Program-made: the position numbers and the translations under genes | In this document: piece after piece, positions 1 through 10,512 of the stretch | How positions within the stretch are numbered: the stretch's first letter is position 1 | Layout: every line of letters starts with the position of its first letter | Virus record (IMG/VR): IMGVR_UViG_3300030104_004696 | Span: 1 to 58,128 of that record | Length of the DNA: 58,128 bases | From: a virus | Direction: 5' to 3' (one strand) | The notes under the pieces: generated by a model | Told to the model about the DNA's origin: nothing | The model's input: the letters and a program-made list of their open reading frames with translations, nothing else | Databases searched by the model: none

Positions 1-98
1 CAAAAGCAACATGGTGTGATTGGATTATCTCTAATTTAAAATATAAAGACAGGCAAAAAAGAAAGGAAGCTTTGGAATTATTAGTAAAAACTATAAGT
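1..98. repeat. Terminal direct repeat, left copy
   Basis: Bases 1-98 are identical to 58030-58127; the next base differs (g at 99, a at 58128). Joining the two copies gives a 58,029-bp unit in which a 136-codon gene crosses the junction in frame. The length and position fit an assembly overlap of a circular map. A true short terminal redundancy of the packaged DNA cannot be excluded. Confidence 0.95.
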
Positions 99-230
99 GA
101 TAAAGCAGAAAGTTTAGGGAAAAAATATGTATATGCACTGATTAAAAACAAACCTTTAATTAATGTGTATAAAAAAATAGGTTTTGTGGAGGGTAGTACC
201 TACACTCATGAAATGATTAAAACAATATAA
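1..230 (+). CDS. GNAT-like acetyltransferase, 3' part (continues from window end)
   Basis: This is the C-terminal 76 codons of a gene that starts at 57849 and crosses the junction; the frame here begins at base 3 and stops with TAA at 228-230. The joined protein is 136 residues. The C-terminal part has the GNAT-like pattern of a helix, a strand (KYVYALIKN) and a final YKKIGF-type strand-turn that normally closes the acetyl-CoA domain. Small GNAT-like proteins of this kind occur near tail genes of marine phages; the substrate is unknown. It follows the tail gene ending at 57827 and precedes the ejection proteins by 2 bp. Confidence 0.75.
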   Translation, partial: KATWCDWIISNLKYKDRQKRKEALELLVKTISDKAESLGKKYVYALIKNKPLINVYKKIGFVEGSTYTHEMIKTI

Positions 231-232
231 TT

Positions 233-988
233 ATGGCAGTAGTAACAGCAGCAGTAGTAGGTATAGCAGCAACAGCAGCAAGCACAACAATGAGCTTTAG
301 AAATGCGGCAAAACAAAAAAAAGCAGCTGAAGAGGCAGACGCAGAAGCAAAAAAAGCAATGCAAGAGGCTAAATCAAAAGCTGAAGTAGATTATTTTGCT
401 TCATTAAATGTTCCGTTAGATGCTTATGAAGCAGAGTTTGAAAATCAATTAGCGGGTCAACAGCAAGCAATAGAGGCTCTTCAAGAAGGAGATGCCAGAG
501 CTTTAGCCGCTGGAGTAGGAAGGGTGGGAGCTCAGCAAACTGCAGCAGGAGAGCAAACTCGTATCGCTATGGGTGAAGAAATATCTGATCTTAACATGAT
601 GAAAGCAGAAAGTAAAGACGCTATAAATCAACAACTTATAGAGATGGATGTAGCTCAAGCAAGAGAACAAAACCAAAGGAGAGCAGATGCTGAATTTGCT
701 CGTAGCCAATCTATTCAAGAAGGAGTAGCTGGTGTAGGGGCTTTAGTAGGTCAAGTTGGGGATGCCGCTCCTTTATTTAGTCAAAGTGGGGCCACTCGAA
801 GAGGTGCTAAATTAGCTAAACAATCTCAAGTAGGTAAAGGAGACATGAATGATGCACAATATCAGAATAAATTAAGTGAGCTTGGCTTAACCAGAGAAGA
901 GTATAGGAGAGCAAAAGGAATGAATGATGCTCAATTAACAGAATTCTATAAAAGCAAAGGGTTTAACTTTCCGAAGAAAAATATTTAA
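233..988 (+). CDS. Internal virion (ejection) protein, small, gp14-like by position
   Basis: 251 residues. The first 18 residues are an Ala/Val-rich hydrophobic segment (MAVVTAAVVGIAATAAS) followed by a long charged, Ala/Glu/Lys/Gln-rich helical region to about residue 160, then a Gly-rich hydrophobic stretch (about 160-185) and a polar tail. This composition is like the small pore-forming internal protein of T7-type podoviruses (gp14). It is first of three adjacent genes of rising size (251, 678, 2254 residues), matching the T7 gp14-gp15-gp16 order. I see no alignable signature, so the assignment rests on composition and order. Spacing to the next gene is 8 bp, suggesting one operon. Confidence 0.6.
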   Translation: MAVVTAAVVGIAATAASTTMSFRNAAKQKKAAEEADAEAKKAMQEAKSKAEVDYFASLNVPLDAYEAEFENQLAGQQQAIEALQEGDARALAAGVGRVGAQQTAAGEQTRIAMGEEISDLNMMKAESKDAINQQLIEMDVAQAREQNQRRADAEFARSQSIQEGVAGVGALVGQVGDAAPLFSQSGATRRGAKLAKQSQVGKGDMNDAQYQNKLSELGLTREEYRRAKGMNDAQLTEFYKSKGFNFPKKNI

Positions 989-996
989 TAATAAAG

Positions 997-3033
997 ATGG
1001 CAAATAAATTCGCAAAAAAAACTATAGACTTTGATGTTTACGAAAGACAAGATAAAGATTCTTTAATTAATTGGAGTAAGGTTGGTGCTGATATTACTAA
1101 AGCTTTTAGTGATGTTGCCACTGCGAGAGAAACCAAGAAGGCTGCAATACAGAAAGCTTTTACTGATCAACAAGCGGCAGCGGCTGACATGGGAGAATAT
1201 AATGATGTTACCATTCAGCAATATGCAGTAAATGGGGGTCAAAAAATTGCTAACTACAATCAAGATATGTACAACTTAGTACAAAAAGGAATAGTGAAAC
1301 CTTCAGAATTTACTAAGTTTCAAAACAACGTGACTGCGAATTTAAAATTAGTAAAAGCTAATGCTCAGGCTTATGACCAAGCTTTTAAATTATATACTGA
1401 TCGTACTCAGACTGATAAAAATGCTGCATTAGAAAGATACCAAGCGGGTATGTTGGAAGGGTTTGCTTCTTTAAATAATTTAGAATTAGACTGGGATCCT
1501 ATGACAGGAGAGGCGGTAAACATTCGTGTGGACAATGAGGGTAATCCTATACCAGGAGAAAGTATGACGGTACAAAATATGAGTGTTATGTTAAAACAAC
1601 AATATGACGCATATGATCTTAATGGAAGTATAAATACAGTGAAAGATAGATTAGGTAGTGTTATTACTGCAGATTTAAAAAGATCTTTAGGTAATTCGGT
1701 AGTAATCACTGAAGAAATGGTAACCAAGGCAGAACAAGATTTTTTTGATCCTAAGAATAAAAGAGGACAGGATGTGTTGAGAAAAGAAGCCCTTTCGGTA
1801 TTAACAAATGATGTAGGGAAACAAGATTTATTAGCAGAAAACTCTGCTATTTTAACAGAAAAAGGAGAGCAATATAAAGTAGGTAGTTTAGAAGAATATG
1901 AGAAGTGGAATGAGGAGAATCCTGGAGACGAAAAAAATAATCCTATATTGAGAACTAAATTTGAAGGAGGTAGATTAGTTCCTGAGTTTAATGAGTTTCA
2001 AGATGAGGCTGCAACTAAGTATATGATGGGTATGATAAGTAGCTCTTTAGATGTAAAGCAAACTAAAGAAAGTAAAAACCTTCCATTTGCCCCTCAAGCA
2101 ACTCAAGCAAATATACAAGCTGGTCAAGACAAAGACATAGGAAAAGGTGCATTTACTACCCTAAGAACTTTTATTACAGGTACGGGAGCTGATGCTCAAG
2201 CGGCAGGAGATGAGTTAGCTATTATGTATAATAAAAATGTAAAAGAAGGAGAAAGGAAAATGAGAAGAATTGATCGTATGGCTAATGGTCAGTTTAGAGT
2301 TATATATTCAGAGGGAGATGATGATATACTTGGGGATCCAAATGGTTCAGTTAAAAATGCTGAAAGAGCATTATATGCTGTTATTCAAGCGGGAACGGAT
2401 ATGCCGCAACTTTATGATAGTGCTTTAAAACAATTTGATTTAAGTGCTGCGGAAGGCGATGTAACTTTAGATGATCCATTATCAGGATTTACACAACAAG
2501 CAGAATCAACATATACACCAGGTTTAGTGGCGGTATTAGAAGATGGTAAGTATGTAAATAAAAAACTATCTGAGGTTTCTAAGAGTATTTCTACAGAAAA
2601 TTGGTTGGGTAGAAATGCTAAACCTGAACAGTTAGTAACAGACTTTACAGAGCTCATTAACACACCAGGGTTTTTACCTGCAACATTTAAGACTGACTTG
2701 AAAAGAATAGGTCAAGCAATAGAGGTGGATACGGATGCTAATGGTGATGCTTTTTTTAGAATAGTGGATAGAAAAAACAATGGAAAAACAGTTCAGGTAA
2801 AAGATAGTGAAGGTAATTTATTTGATGCAATAATCACTATGGGAGATACATTCCTGGATAAAAACTCTGGAGAAGATATTGCTACCCAAATACAAGAGCT
2901 GGTTAAAAAGAAAAATACAGACATAAACAAAAGGTTTAATAGAACTGATAAAAACTTCCCGACCTATAAAGAATGGATAAAAGAAAATCAAGGGAAAACT
3001 TATACTGATTATATAAGAGCTAAAAACCAATAA
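997..3033 (+). CDS. Internal virion (ejection) protein, middle, gp15-like by position
   Basis: 678 residues, soluble and mostly helical, with charged coiled-coil-like stretches near the N-terminus (about 25-160) and a lysine-rich C-terminus. No enzyme motif or membrane segment is visible. Size and place between a small amphipathic protein and a very large one are like T7 gp15 (about 750 residues), which forms the periplasmic part of the DNA-ejection tube. It starts 8 bp after the upstream stop and ends 4 bp before the 2254-codon gene. The functional call is by context only. Confidence 0.55.
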   Translation: MANKFAKKTIDFDVYERQDKDSLINWSKVGADITKAFSDVATARETKKAAIQKAFTDQQAAAADMGEYNDVTIQQYAVNGGQKIANYNQDMYNLVQKGIVKPSEFTKFQNNVTANLKLVKANAQAYDQAFKLYTDRTQTDKNAALERYQAGMLEGFASLNNLELDWDPMTGEAVNIRVDNEGNPIPGESMTVQNMSVMLKQQYDAYDLNGSINTVKDRLGSVITADLKRSLGNSVVITEEMVTKAEQDFFDPKNKRGQDVLRKEALSVLTNDVGKQDLLAENSAILTEKGEQYKVGSLEEYEKWNEENPGDEKNNPILRTKFEGGRLVPEFNEFQDEAATKYMMGMISSSLDVKQTKESKNLPFAPQATQANIQAGQDKDIGKGAFTTLRTFITGTGADAQAAGDELAIMYNKNVKEGERKMRRIDRMANGQFRVIYSEGDDDILGDPNGSVKNAERALYAVIQAGTDMPQLYDSALKQFDLSAAEGDVTLDDPLSGFTQQAESTYTPGLVAVLEDGKYVNKKLSEVSKSISTENWLGRNAKPEQLVTDFTELINTPGFLPATFKTDLKRIGQAIEVDTDANGDAFFRIVDRKNNGKTVQVKDSEGNLFDAIITMGDTFLDKNSGEDIATQIQELVKKKNTDINKRFNRTDKNFPTYKEWIKENQGKTYTDYIRAKNQ

Positions 3034-3037
3034 TACC

Positions 3038-6000
3038 ATGGATGAGAAAGAGTTAGAAGCTTTATTTGAACTATTACAAGAAAGTGAGAGTGGTCTTGAA
3101 GATGTAAACGAGGCGAGAGCTATAATTGAAACTGAAGGGATAGGAGTTTTCTTTCCCTTAGTAGAAGATAGTTTTGAATCTACAGAACAATTTCAACAAG
3201 CTTTTCCAAGCTTAAAAAAAAAAGACGATTCACAATTTTCTTCCGAAGAGGAAGTTATGGTATCAGATACAGAACAAGTTCAAGAACCTGGCTCATCGGA
3301 GCCTTCTCCTCAAATACCATCTGAACCAGCTGGTAGTTCACTAACCACACCCCCTATTCAACCTGAAGTAGTTGAGACTACTGCAGAAGAAGTTGTCACA
3401 GAAACTCCTGTTGAGGAGGATCTGATGGAAACAGATACTGAAGAACTATATCAGTCTGATGGTTTAATTACTGATGAATATACTTCACCTGGTCTAATAG
3501 AGGCTACTGATGAAGATGTAGATAATCTCCCTGGTATATTAGGATTGTTCGATTATAACGAATGGATGGACTTTGGAGATGATGTAGTTAAAACTGTAGG
3601 GAACGCTGTCGATAGAGGTAACACAGTAGATGAAGCTTTAAAATTATTATATGAGGGAGCTGATGCTAAAGATATAGATATAGAAAACTTTCTAAAAGTA
3701 TTACAAGATTTAGAAGACGGGGAATATGTAAGAGAAGAGGAGGAATGGAATAAAGCTAAAGAAAAATGGGGTGGCGGAGCTTTTGGTTGGTTGATGGCTT
3801 ATTATGAAAACCCTACTCGAGCTCCATTAGCACTAATACAATCTGTTACTCAATTAGCAAACAAAGCATCTTTATCAGCGGGGGGAACTGTAGTGGCAGG
3901 AACAACAGCGGCAGGAGCTGCAGCGGCAGGAGCAGGTGCAGTACCTGCATTTGTAGCCAGTCTTCCTTGGGCTTATGGTGCGGCCAGTGCTACATTAGAA
4001 ACAGGTCTTACTTTTGCAGAGTTACTTGAAGAACAAGTAAAAGAAAATGGAGATGAATGGAATTTAGAAGGGGTAAAAAAAGTATTAAGTAACCCAGAGC
4101 AGCTTCAAGATTTAAGAATAAAATCTGCAGGTAGAGGTGCGGTTATAGGTTTAGTAGATAAATATACGGGAGGTATAACCAGTTCTATGGTTAAAAAAGC
4201 CGCTAAAGATGTAAGTAAACAAACCCTTAAAGAAGGACTTAAAACAGCGGTAAAAGTAGAAGCAGTAGGTTCTGTAGGTGGAGGTGTTGGGGAAGTTTTA
4301 GGTATGACGGTAGCTGGTCAAGAGTATGATGTAGCAGAAATTTTAGACGAGATGTTTATAGGAACTCAGGGTACCGCAGTAGAGGCGGGTTCTGCTATTA
4401 CATTAAATAAAATTAGACCTGCTGTTTATAAACTAAACTCTAAAGGAAAAGATGGTATTGTATCAGAGCAAGATATGATTACTTTTTTAAAGACAGCTAC
4501 TGATGCAGAAATAGCAGAGGCTGAAGTTACTATTGAAAATAATAGTGCTCTTAAAAAAATTGCGGAAGATAGAAAGAACAAAGCTCAAAAGGATGCTATA
4601 GTAAAAGCAGAATTAAAACGATTAGGCATTAATAATGAGCAAGATTTAAATGAACTTACATCTTTAGAGCATGAAAAAAGCAGGTTAGAAAAAGATAATA
4701 CCAGAGCTTCCAAGAGAAGATTGGTAGAGGTTAATAATAGAATAGATGAAATATTAGATAATACAAAAGTAGAAACAACTGCAGAAGTTGAGGTGACAGA
4801 TCAAGAAGCAAGAGAGTCTTTGGAGTTAGACAATGAATTAAACGCTCAAATGGAATCACGAGGTATGCCTAATTCAGGGCAACAAATTATTGATGATGCC
4901 GCAATACAAGAAAGAAAAAATAAACTAATAAAAGAGAAACAAGATGCCATTCAAGAGTCAAGCACAACGCAGGTGGATGTACAAGAATCTACCCAAGATA
5001 GCCAAGAGGTGGGAGAAAGAGACACCCCTGGGCAGCCTACCCAAGAAGGTCAAGAAAATCAAACAGATATTGAAACGCAACAAGAGACGGAAATAGAAAC
5101 TCCCGCTTTCGAGCAAGTAGATGAAACAGTATCTATGAATAGGAGTAAAATACCTCCTAATAAAACTCGTTTTGCGTTTAGCGAATTAGTAAAAGAAACT
5201 GCTGTTAAAGCAGGGAAAGCTTTAAAAAACATTGTACCTGAAATAAAAATTGTACTGCATGAAAATGCTAATGACTTTGCTGATCAAGCAAATGACAATG
5301 CTAATAACAGAGGGGTATATGATAACAATACTAAAACCATACATATTAATTTAGAAAAAGCTAAACGTTCTACTATAGCTCATGAAACTTTTCACGCAAT
5401 TATTTTAAGTAAACTTAAGACTGATGTTAATACTCAACAAGTTACTAAAAAAATGATGCAGTCGTTAGCAAAGACATTACCTAAAGATTCAGCTTTGTTA
5501 AAAAAAGTAAATGAGTTTGCGGCTAACTATGATGCTAATTTACAAAACGAAGAAAAGGTGGCAGAAATAGTAGGAGAATTATCTTCTAACTACCAGCAAT
5601 TATCGGCTCCTCAAAAGAGTTTAATTCGTAGATGGATAAATAAGATTGCCCAAACTTTAGGTATTAAAAAAGAATTAGATAGTGCTACCCAAACTGACCA
5701 GGATGTAATTGATTTACTTAATACTTTATCTAAAAAAGTTAGAACAGGAGAAACCATTACTGAGCAAGATGTTAGTGTATTAGATGAAGGAAGAGTTCAA
5801 AAACCTGTGAAGGAAACTAAAAAAACTTCTAAACCTAAACAGCGTCAGCAGAAAGGACAGCCTACAACTATGGCTAAACTTATGAACTTTTATAAGATGG
5901 ATAAAGATGGTTTTATAGAACCTAAAAATGTTTATGATTTAGATGCCTTGGAAGAATGGGCGGGGAAGGTAGGACATAGAGTGGACCGATCAAGAGGTGA

Positions 6001-9000
6001 TAGAGGAGAAACTACAAAGTATTATTTAAGAGATAAACAAACAGACAGAAAGTTTAATCCTGTTACCAAGCGTCAGCAGAAAGGAGAGATGACGGGTTAT
6101 GAAAGAATGATGAAAGAAGTAGAAGGGATTATTTCTAAGTCTGAAAAAAGAGGAGTTAAATTCAATAAGATTTCTGAAAATGTAATTGAATACATTAAAG
6201 GGTCTAAGGTTTATGAAAGAGCGACAGATATACAAAGAGAAAATTTATTAAGAGATGCTCGAGAAAGATTTGGTATTAAAGATAAACCTTCAGTAACAAT
6301 GAATAAGTTGTTTGATAAATTAAAAGACGTTAAGAAGATAACGGTATCAGACAAGACTTTATTGTATCAAAGGTTAAGAGATTTAAACAGAGGGGCTAAA
6401 ACTGCTAAGGCTGCTTTCGTAAAAGGAAGCAAAGAGTTAGCTGCTACCACTAAAGAATTGGTTTCATCAGGAAGAATATCTGCTAAACAAGCGGCAGCTG
6501 TTATCAGTAGATTCTCAAAAGTAAATATGTTTAATGACGCTTCTGTTAATTCCTTTATTGATTACATGGCTAATGTATTTAAAGATGCGGAGTATAGTTC
6601 TAAGATGGCATTTGCTAATAAGAAAAGAAAGCAAGCTAAGAAAAATATATTTACTAAATTAGGTAAAGCAGATGGTTTATTAGGTTCTTTAAATAGATTG
6701 CTAAGTGTAAACCCTACTCTGATTCCTGATAGTGTGCTTAATAAATATTTAGAAGTATTAGAAATGTTTGGTGAAAGAGCTTCTGTACTTACACTGGATG
6801 AAAAAAGTAAAAGCATTAAAGATGTAGAAAGTATTTTAGAAGCATTGGAGATGGAACAATCTAAAGTAGATGAACTCTCTTTAATTTTTGCTGACTCTAA
6901 TAATAAAGTTTATAATGATAACGACACTATAAATTATACTGAGACAGTAAAGAAAATGTTAGACGAGGGAGAAATTACTACTGAGTATGCGGACTTAATG
7001 CGTAAGTATAAAAAAGATATTTCACCTCAATTAGAAGACACGCAACAAACAGACGCAGAATTAGATCAAGAAAGACAAGATATAATAAAAAGATTTGATA
7101 ATGTAATTATAGATAAAGATTCTTTACCTACTCGAGAGGAAAGAGCTTTAGCTAAAAGATTAGATAAATTAATTAACACAGTAGCTTTAGACCAGTTGAA
7201 TATTACGCAGCTAAAAAACTTGTTAAAAGTTATAGATAATATAAACAACGGATACCTCCCTCACTATGCTCAGTTATTAGTAGAAAGCATGGAAGCGATT
7301 AATGATGGGGATACTTTAGCTGATGGTATAAGTAAAGGAAAGCCATTACCACTTTCTAAAATATATGCAAACTTTAAATCCCTATTAACCAGAAAAGATG
7401 CTTACTTAGAAATGATAAGAAGAAACCCTTTGTTTTATATTGACCAAGTTTTTGGTAATTTTAAAGGGAAAGATATTTATAATTCTTTATTTAATCCTCT
7501 TGCAAAAGCTAAAGCTACATTTGATAAAGCATTTTCTACTGTTCAACAGAGAATTGAGAGAGCACAAGATAAAGTAAAAAAATCTTTTAAATCGGATATG
7601 AATAAGTTATTAAAGTCCAGCTTTAAACAAACAGCTTACATGGTCCAATTAGAGTTTGAGTCTAATCCTGATAGTAAACAAGTAAATCCAGCTGCTGAAT
7701 ATATTAAGTCTACTATTAAAGCAATTAGAGATGGTAAAACTCATTACGCTGAAAAAGATGCTCAAGTATTAGAAGATATTTTAGAAGATTTTTCTGACTC
7801 AAAAGGAAATATAAATTTAGATAAACTTTATAATTCTTTTAATCCTGCAGAAAAAAATTCTATCAAAGTAATTCAAGATGTAAATAAAGAAATGCTTCCT
7901 CTTGCCGAATATACTTCGGGAGTTATAAGAGGAGATAAAATTAATCCAATAGATAATTATGTTCATTTAAATGTAATACAAGATACTACTGAAACAATTA
8001 AAGGAACAGATAGTGTAACGGAATTTAGTGATTCTTTAAACCCTTCTACAAAAGCTAAGTCTTTAATTTCTCGTACAGGTAAGGTAGCTCCTCTTAATTT
8101 TAATATTTACTCCTCAGCCCAAAGGGGAGCAAAGTTTGTTTTATTAGATAGGTACATGACAGAACCTGTGAGGACTGCTCGAAGAACTTTAAAATTTGCC
8201 GAAAATAAATTAGAGCAAGACAATAATGGTAGGATACCAAAAGAACAACGAAAGATATTTAATGCTATTAAAGGAGCTTTTAATGAATCTATAGAAATGG
8301 ATCTTGTCAACATGTTTACGGAAAGCACTTTAGGAGATAGAGCATTTGATTACATGAGTAAACAAGGATACCGTACTATGTTAGCGGGAACAGGAAGGTT
8401 TGCTGCCGAATTATTAGCCAACTTATCTTATGCGGTTTTTGTAAATCCACAAGCTTTATTAACTGCTGGTAAGCTCAGATCTTTTGTTATGTCAGCTGAT
8501 GCTGTCCAAGTAATGGATAATGTAAATAGTACCCAGACTAATCGTATGTTTCCTGGAGATAAGCTGTCAGGAAGAATGGTGGATACTAATATTTTAAATC
8601 AAAGTATAGGTAAAAAAGATAGTAAAACAAAAAGTATAGTTGCTAATAAACTACAGCAAATTTATAATTTATCTCTTAAAAAATATATGAATTTTGTTGA
8701 GCTAACAGCCGATACATTAATATCATCTCCTGATAAAATGATTATGAAACCAATATGGTTTGGAAGCTTTGCAAATGCTTTTAAAGAAGCAGCAGGAGTG
8801 GAGGTTGATTTGGATAAGATAGCAAAAAATGATGAGGCTTACATGACTAAATATGCGGAGGCAATTAAAACCGCTCAAGTTAAAGCTGATGAAAACTCTG
8901 TTCAAGCAGGAGCAACTACAAACCCTTACCAAACATTTTTAAAAGGGAAGACAAATAAAAATCAAAGCATTTCTGCAAGAGCCTTTAATATATTTAATAA

Positions 9001-9802
9001 TTTTATGCAGAACTTCTTAATCTTTGAGTATATGACAGCCCGTACTGGAATTAACGCTGCAGTAGGTAATGGTATGATAAATAAAATACAAGGAGCAAAA
9101 ATGATAGCGGGAGTTACTTCTCGTATGGTTCTTTATACCTTGTTAGTCAAAGTGATGGGCAGTGGTTTAATAGGATTGTTTAGTGATGAAGAAGAGGAGG
9201 AGAAAAAAGATATAGACAAGCAAGTAGGACAAGCGGTTCTATCTGCATTTTCCACTTTATTACTTGGAAGGGACTTTGGAAATGTAACTAAAAGTTTAAT
9301 AAATATAGGTGTTGAAAACTTTAATGAACAAAACCTTGAGATGTTAAGAGATGGTGAGTACGATCCATATAAAGATGCATTACAATACACTATTACTGCA
9401 GGAAGAAGAGAATATAAAGGTTATGATTTAGGAAAGATAATGCTTAACTTATTTGGCCCTTATACTCCGGCTATTAAAACATTATCTTTTGGAGTTTCAA
9501 AACTGGGTGAACCAAAGCGTAAAACAAAAGCTGCACGAGAAAGACAAGAAAGAGAGATTAGCGAAAGACTTCCTTTAGAAATTTTAGGAAACTTAGGATT
9601 AATTCCTATCTATAAAGATGTAAGAAAAGAGGTTATTGGAACTATATATAAAGACATAAACAAAAAACCAAGCACACCAATGAGTGATAAGGATATGAAA
9701 AAATATCATCCAGAATTATACAGGATGCAAAAAGATTTGGAAAAAAGAACTCCTCAAACTCCAAATATTCCTACACCTCCAACACCTAAATTACCCAGGT
9801 GA
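3038..9802 (+). CDS. Giant internal virion / polyvalent-type protein with HExxH metallopeptidase motif
   Basis: 2254 residues, the largest gene here. The order is: an acidic, low-complexity N-terminus (about 1-160); an Ala/Gly-rich hydrophobic stretch (about 255-330); charged linkers; then, at residues 782-786, HETFH in a context (strand-rich ..IHINLEKAK..IAHETFHAI..) typical of zincin peptidase domains, with a possible third ligand Glu in EKVAEIVGEL about 60 residues on. Long helical regions follow, a hydrophobic helix pair lies near residues 2010-2050 before an EEEEE patch, and the tail is Pro-rich. Its last-in-trio position and size match the T7 gp16 role, and its multidomain build resembles the phage 'polyvalent' proteins injected with DNA. 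The peptidase would act on host wall or host proteins; the target is unknown. Confidence 0.65.
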   Translation: MDEKELEALFELLQESESGLEDVNEARAIIETEGIGVFFPLVEDSFESTEQFQQAFPSLKKKDDSQFSSEEEVMVSDTEQVQEPGSSEPSPQIPSEPAGSSLTTPPIQPEVVETTAEEVVTETPVEEDLMETDTEELYQSDGLITDEYTSPGLIEATDEDVDNLPGILGLFDYNEWMDFGDDVVKTVGNAVDRGNTVDEALKLLYEGADAKDIDIENFLKVLQDLEDGEYVREEEEWNKAKEKWGGGAFGWLMAYYENPTRAPLALIQSVTQLANKASLSAGGTVVAGTTAAGAAAAGAGAVPAFVASLPWAYGAASATLETGLTFAELLEEQVKENGDEWNLEGVKKVLSNPEQLQDLRIKSAGRGAVIGLVDKYTGGITSSMVKKAAKDVSKQTLKEGLKTAVKVEAVGSVGGGVGEVLGMTVAGQEYDVAEILDEMFIGTQGTAVEAGSAITLNKIRPAVYKLNSKGKDGIVSEQDMITFLKTATDAEIAEAEVTIENNSALKKIAEDRKNKAQKDAIVKAELKRLGINNEQDLNELTSLEHEKSRLEKDNTRASKRRLVEVNNRIDEILDNTKVETTAEVEVTDQEARESLELDNELNAQMESRGMPNSGQQIIDDAAIQERKNKLIKEKQDAIQESSTTQVDVQESTQDSQEVGERDTPGQPTQEGQENQTDIETQQETEIETPAFEQVDETVSMNRSKIPPNKTRFAFSELVKETAVKAGKALKNIVPEIKIVLHENANDFADQANDNANNRGVYDNNTKTIHINLEKAKRSTIAHETFHAIILSKLKTDVNTQQVTKKMMQSLAKTLPKDSALLKKVNEFAANYDANLQNEEKVAEIVGELSSNYQQLSAPQKSLIRRWINKIAQTLGIKKELDSATQTDQDVIDLLNTLSKKVRTGETITEQDVSVLDEGRVQKPVKETKKTSKPKQRQQKGQPTTMAKLMNFYKMDKDGFIEPKNVYDLDALEEWAGKVGHRVDRSRGDRGETTKYYLRDKQTDRKFNPVTKRQQKGEMTGYERMMKEVEGIISKSEKRGVKFNKISENVIEYIKGSKVYERATDIQRENLLRDARERFGIKDKPSVTMNKLFDKLKDVKKITVSDKTLLYQRLRDLNRGAKTAKAAFVKGSKELAATTKELVSSGRISAKQAAAVISRFSKVNMFNDASVNSFIDYMANVFKDAEYSSKMAFANKKRKQAKKNIFTKLGKADGLLGSLNRLLSVNPTLIPDSVLNKYLEVLEMFGERASVLTLDEKSKSIKDVESILEALEMEQSKVDELSLIFADSNNKVYNDNDTINYTETVKKMLDEGEITTEYADLMRKYKKDISPQLEDTQQTDAELDQERQDIIKRFDNVIIDKDSLPTREERALAKRLDKLINTVALDQLNITQLKNLLKVIDNINNGYLPHYAQLLVESMEAINDGDTLADGISKGKPLPLSKIYANFKSLLTRKDAYLEMIRRNPLFYIDQVFGNFKGKDIYNSLFNPLAKAKATFDKAFSTVQQRIERAQDKVKKSFKSDMNKLLKSSFKQTAYMVQLEFESNPDSKQVNPAAEYIKSTIKAIRDGKTHYAEKDAQVLEDILEDFSDSKGNINLDKLYNSFNPAEKNSIKVIQDVNKEMLPLAEYTSGVIRGDKINPIDNYVHLNVIQDTTETIKGTDSVTEFSDSLNPSTKAKSLISRTGKVAPLNFNIYSSAQRGAKFVLLDRYMTEPVRTARRTLKFAENKLEQDNNGRIPKEQRKIFNAIKGAFNESIEMDLVNMFTESTLGDRAFDYMSKQGYRTMLAGTGRFAAELLANLSYAVFVNPQALLTAGKLRSFVMSADAVQVMDNVNSTQTNRMFPGDKLSGRMVDTNILNQSIGKKDSKTKSIVANKLQQIYNLSLKKYMNFVELTADTLISSPDKMIMKPIWFGSFANAFKEAAGVEVDLDKIAKNDEAYMTKYAEAIKTAQVKADENSVQAGATTNPYQTFLKGKTNKNQSISARAFNIFNNFMQNFLIFEYMTARTGINAAVGNGMINKIQGAKMIAGVTSRMVLYTLLVKVMGSGLIGLFSDEEEEEKKDIDKQVGQAVLSAFSTLLLGRDFGNVTKSLINIGVENFNEQNLEMLRDGEYDPYKDALQYTITAGRREYKGYDLGKIMLNLFGPYTPAIKTLSFGVSKLGEPKRKTKAARERQEREISERLPLEILGNLGLIPIYKDVRKEVIGTIYKDINKKPSTPMSDKDMKKYHPELYRMQKDLEKRTPQTPNIPTPPTPKLPR

Positions 9803-10224
9803 TAACTAAATATTTTAAATATCTTTTTGACATATTAAAATATTACGATGTCCAACCTTTACTTTTATTTTGGTGTGTGTCAGATATATTAAACAATCAA
9901 GTCCTTTGGACTGACTATCAATATTGGTTAGACTTAGGTCAGCCTAATACTTATTACTTATACGGGGCTTACTTAATAGTAAGTATAGGGATATTTACAT
10001 CTATGTATTGTATTAAAAGATGTACGTTTTTTGTATCCGTATATCTGTTGCTAACTTTGTTTGCCACTATTAGGTATGTAGTAGACCTGTCTTGTAATCC
10101 TGAGTCTTCATTTGATTTAGCAGCATTAAAAGCTTTAACCATTACGTTTTTTTATTTGTTTATTTGGATATGGATATGGGTTAAACTTAAAAATGAAATC
10201 CTGTATAGAAAAATAAAATCATAA
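9799..10224 (+). CDS. Multi-pass membrane protein
   Basis: 141 residues, starting with GTG that overlaps the upstream stop codon (GTGA). Four hydrophobic segments are visible (about residues 18-32, 53-68, 75-93 and 115-130), the last very rich in Trp/Ile/Tyr, with short charged loops and a basic C-terminus. It sits at the downstream end of the late operon with a coiled-coil membrane protein, so a role in lysis or membrane passage of DNA is possible. I do not recognise a family. Confidence 0.6.
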   Translation: MITKYFKYLFDILKYYDVQPLLLFWCVSDILNNQVLWTDYQYWLDLGQPNTYYLYGAYLIVSIGIFTSMYCIKRCTFFVSVYLLLTLFATIRYVVDLSCNPESSFDLAALKALTITFFYLFIWIWIWVKLKNEILYRKIKS

Positions 10225-10511
10225 TGGATCCAAACTTAACAACAATAATTACATCATTAATTGCTGTTCTCTTTGGAGGAGGAGCTTGGAAGTTTTATGA
10301 ATTTTTAGTAAGAAAGAAAGCTAAAGATAAACAAAGCATTAAGTCCGAGCAGACTATGTACAGAGATGATCTTATCCTTAGAGTGGAAAAATTAGAATCA
10401 GAAAAAGATAAATGCAGTGAAAAACTAATGGAATTAAGCAGTCAGCTTGCGGCTTTAACTGTAGAATTAGAGTTCATTAAAAAAGAAAACGAAAGACTGA
10501 AATATAAATAA
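10224..10511 (+). CDS. Single-TM coiled-coil protein (spanin- or holin-like)
   Basis: 95 residues. One N-terminal membrane segment (about residues 5-27, ITSLIAVLFGGGAWKFYEFL) is followed by a basic stretch and a long heptad-like helix to the end (about 45-93). This N-in membrane anchor plus periplasmic coiled coil is the layout of inner-membrane spanins (Rz type) and some small holins. Its start overlaps the upstream stop (TAATG). No partner outer-membrane lipoprotein is seen overlapping it, so the spanin call is tentative. Confidence 0.5.
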   Translation: MDPNLTTIITSLIAVLFGGGAWKFYEFLVRKKAKDKQSIKSEQTMYRDDLILRVEKLESEKDKCSEKLMELSSQLAALTVELEFIKKENERLKYK

Positions 10512-10512
10512 T

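Noticed and set aside
503-718. Antisense open frames within large plus-strand genes (this one and many like it)
   Set aside because: They lie fully inside well-supported coding sequence, with Leu/Phe/Ser-rich products expected from reversed AT-rich codons.
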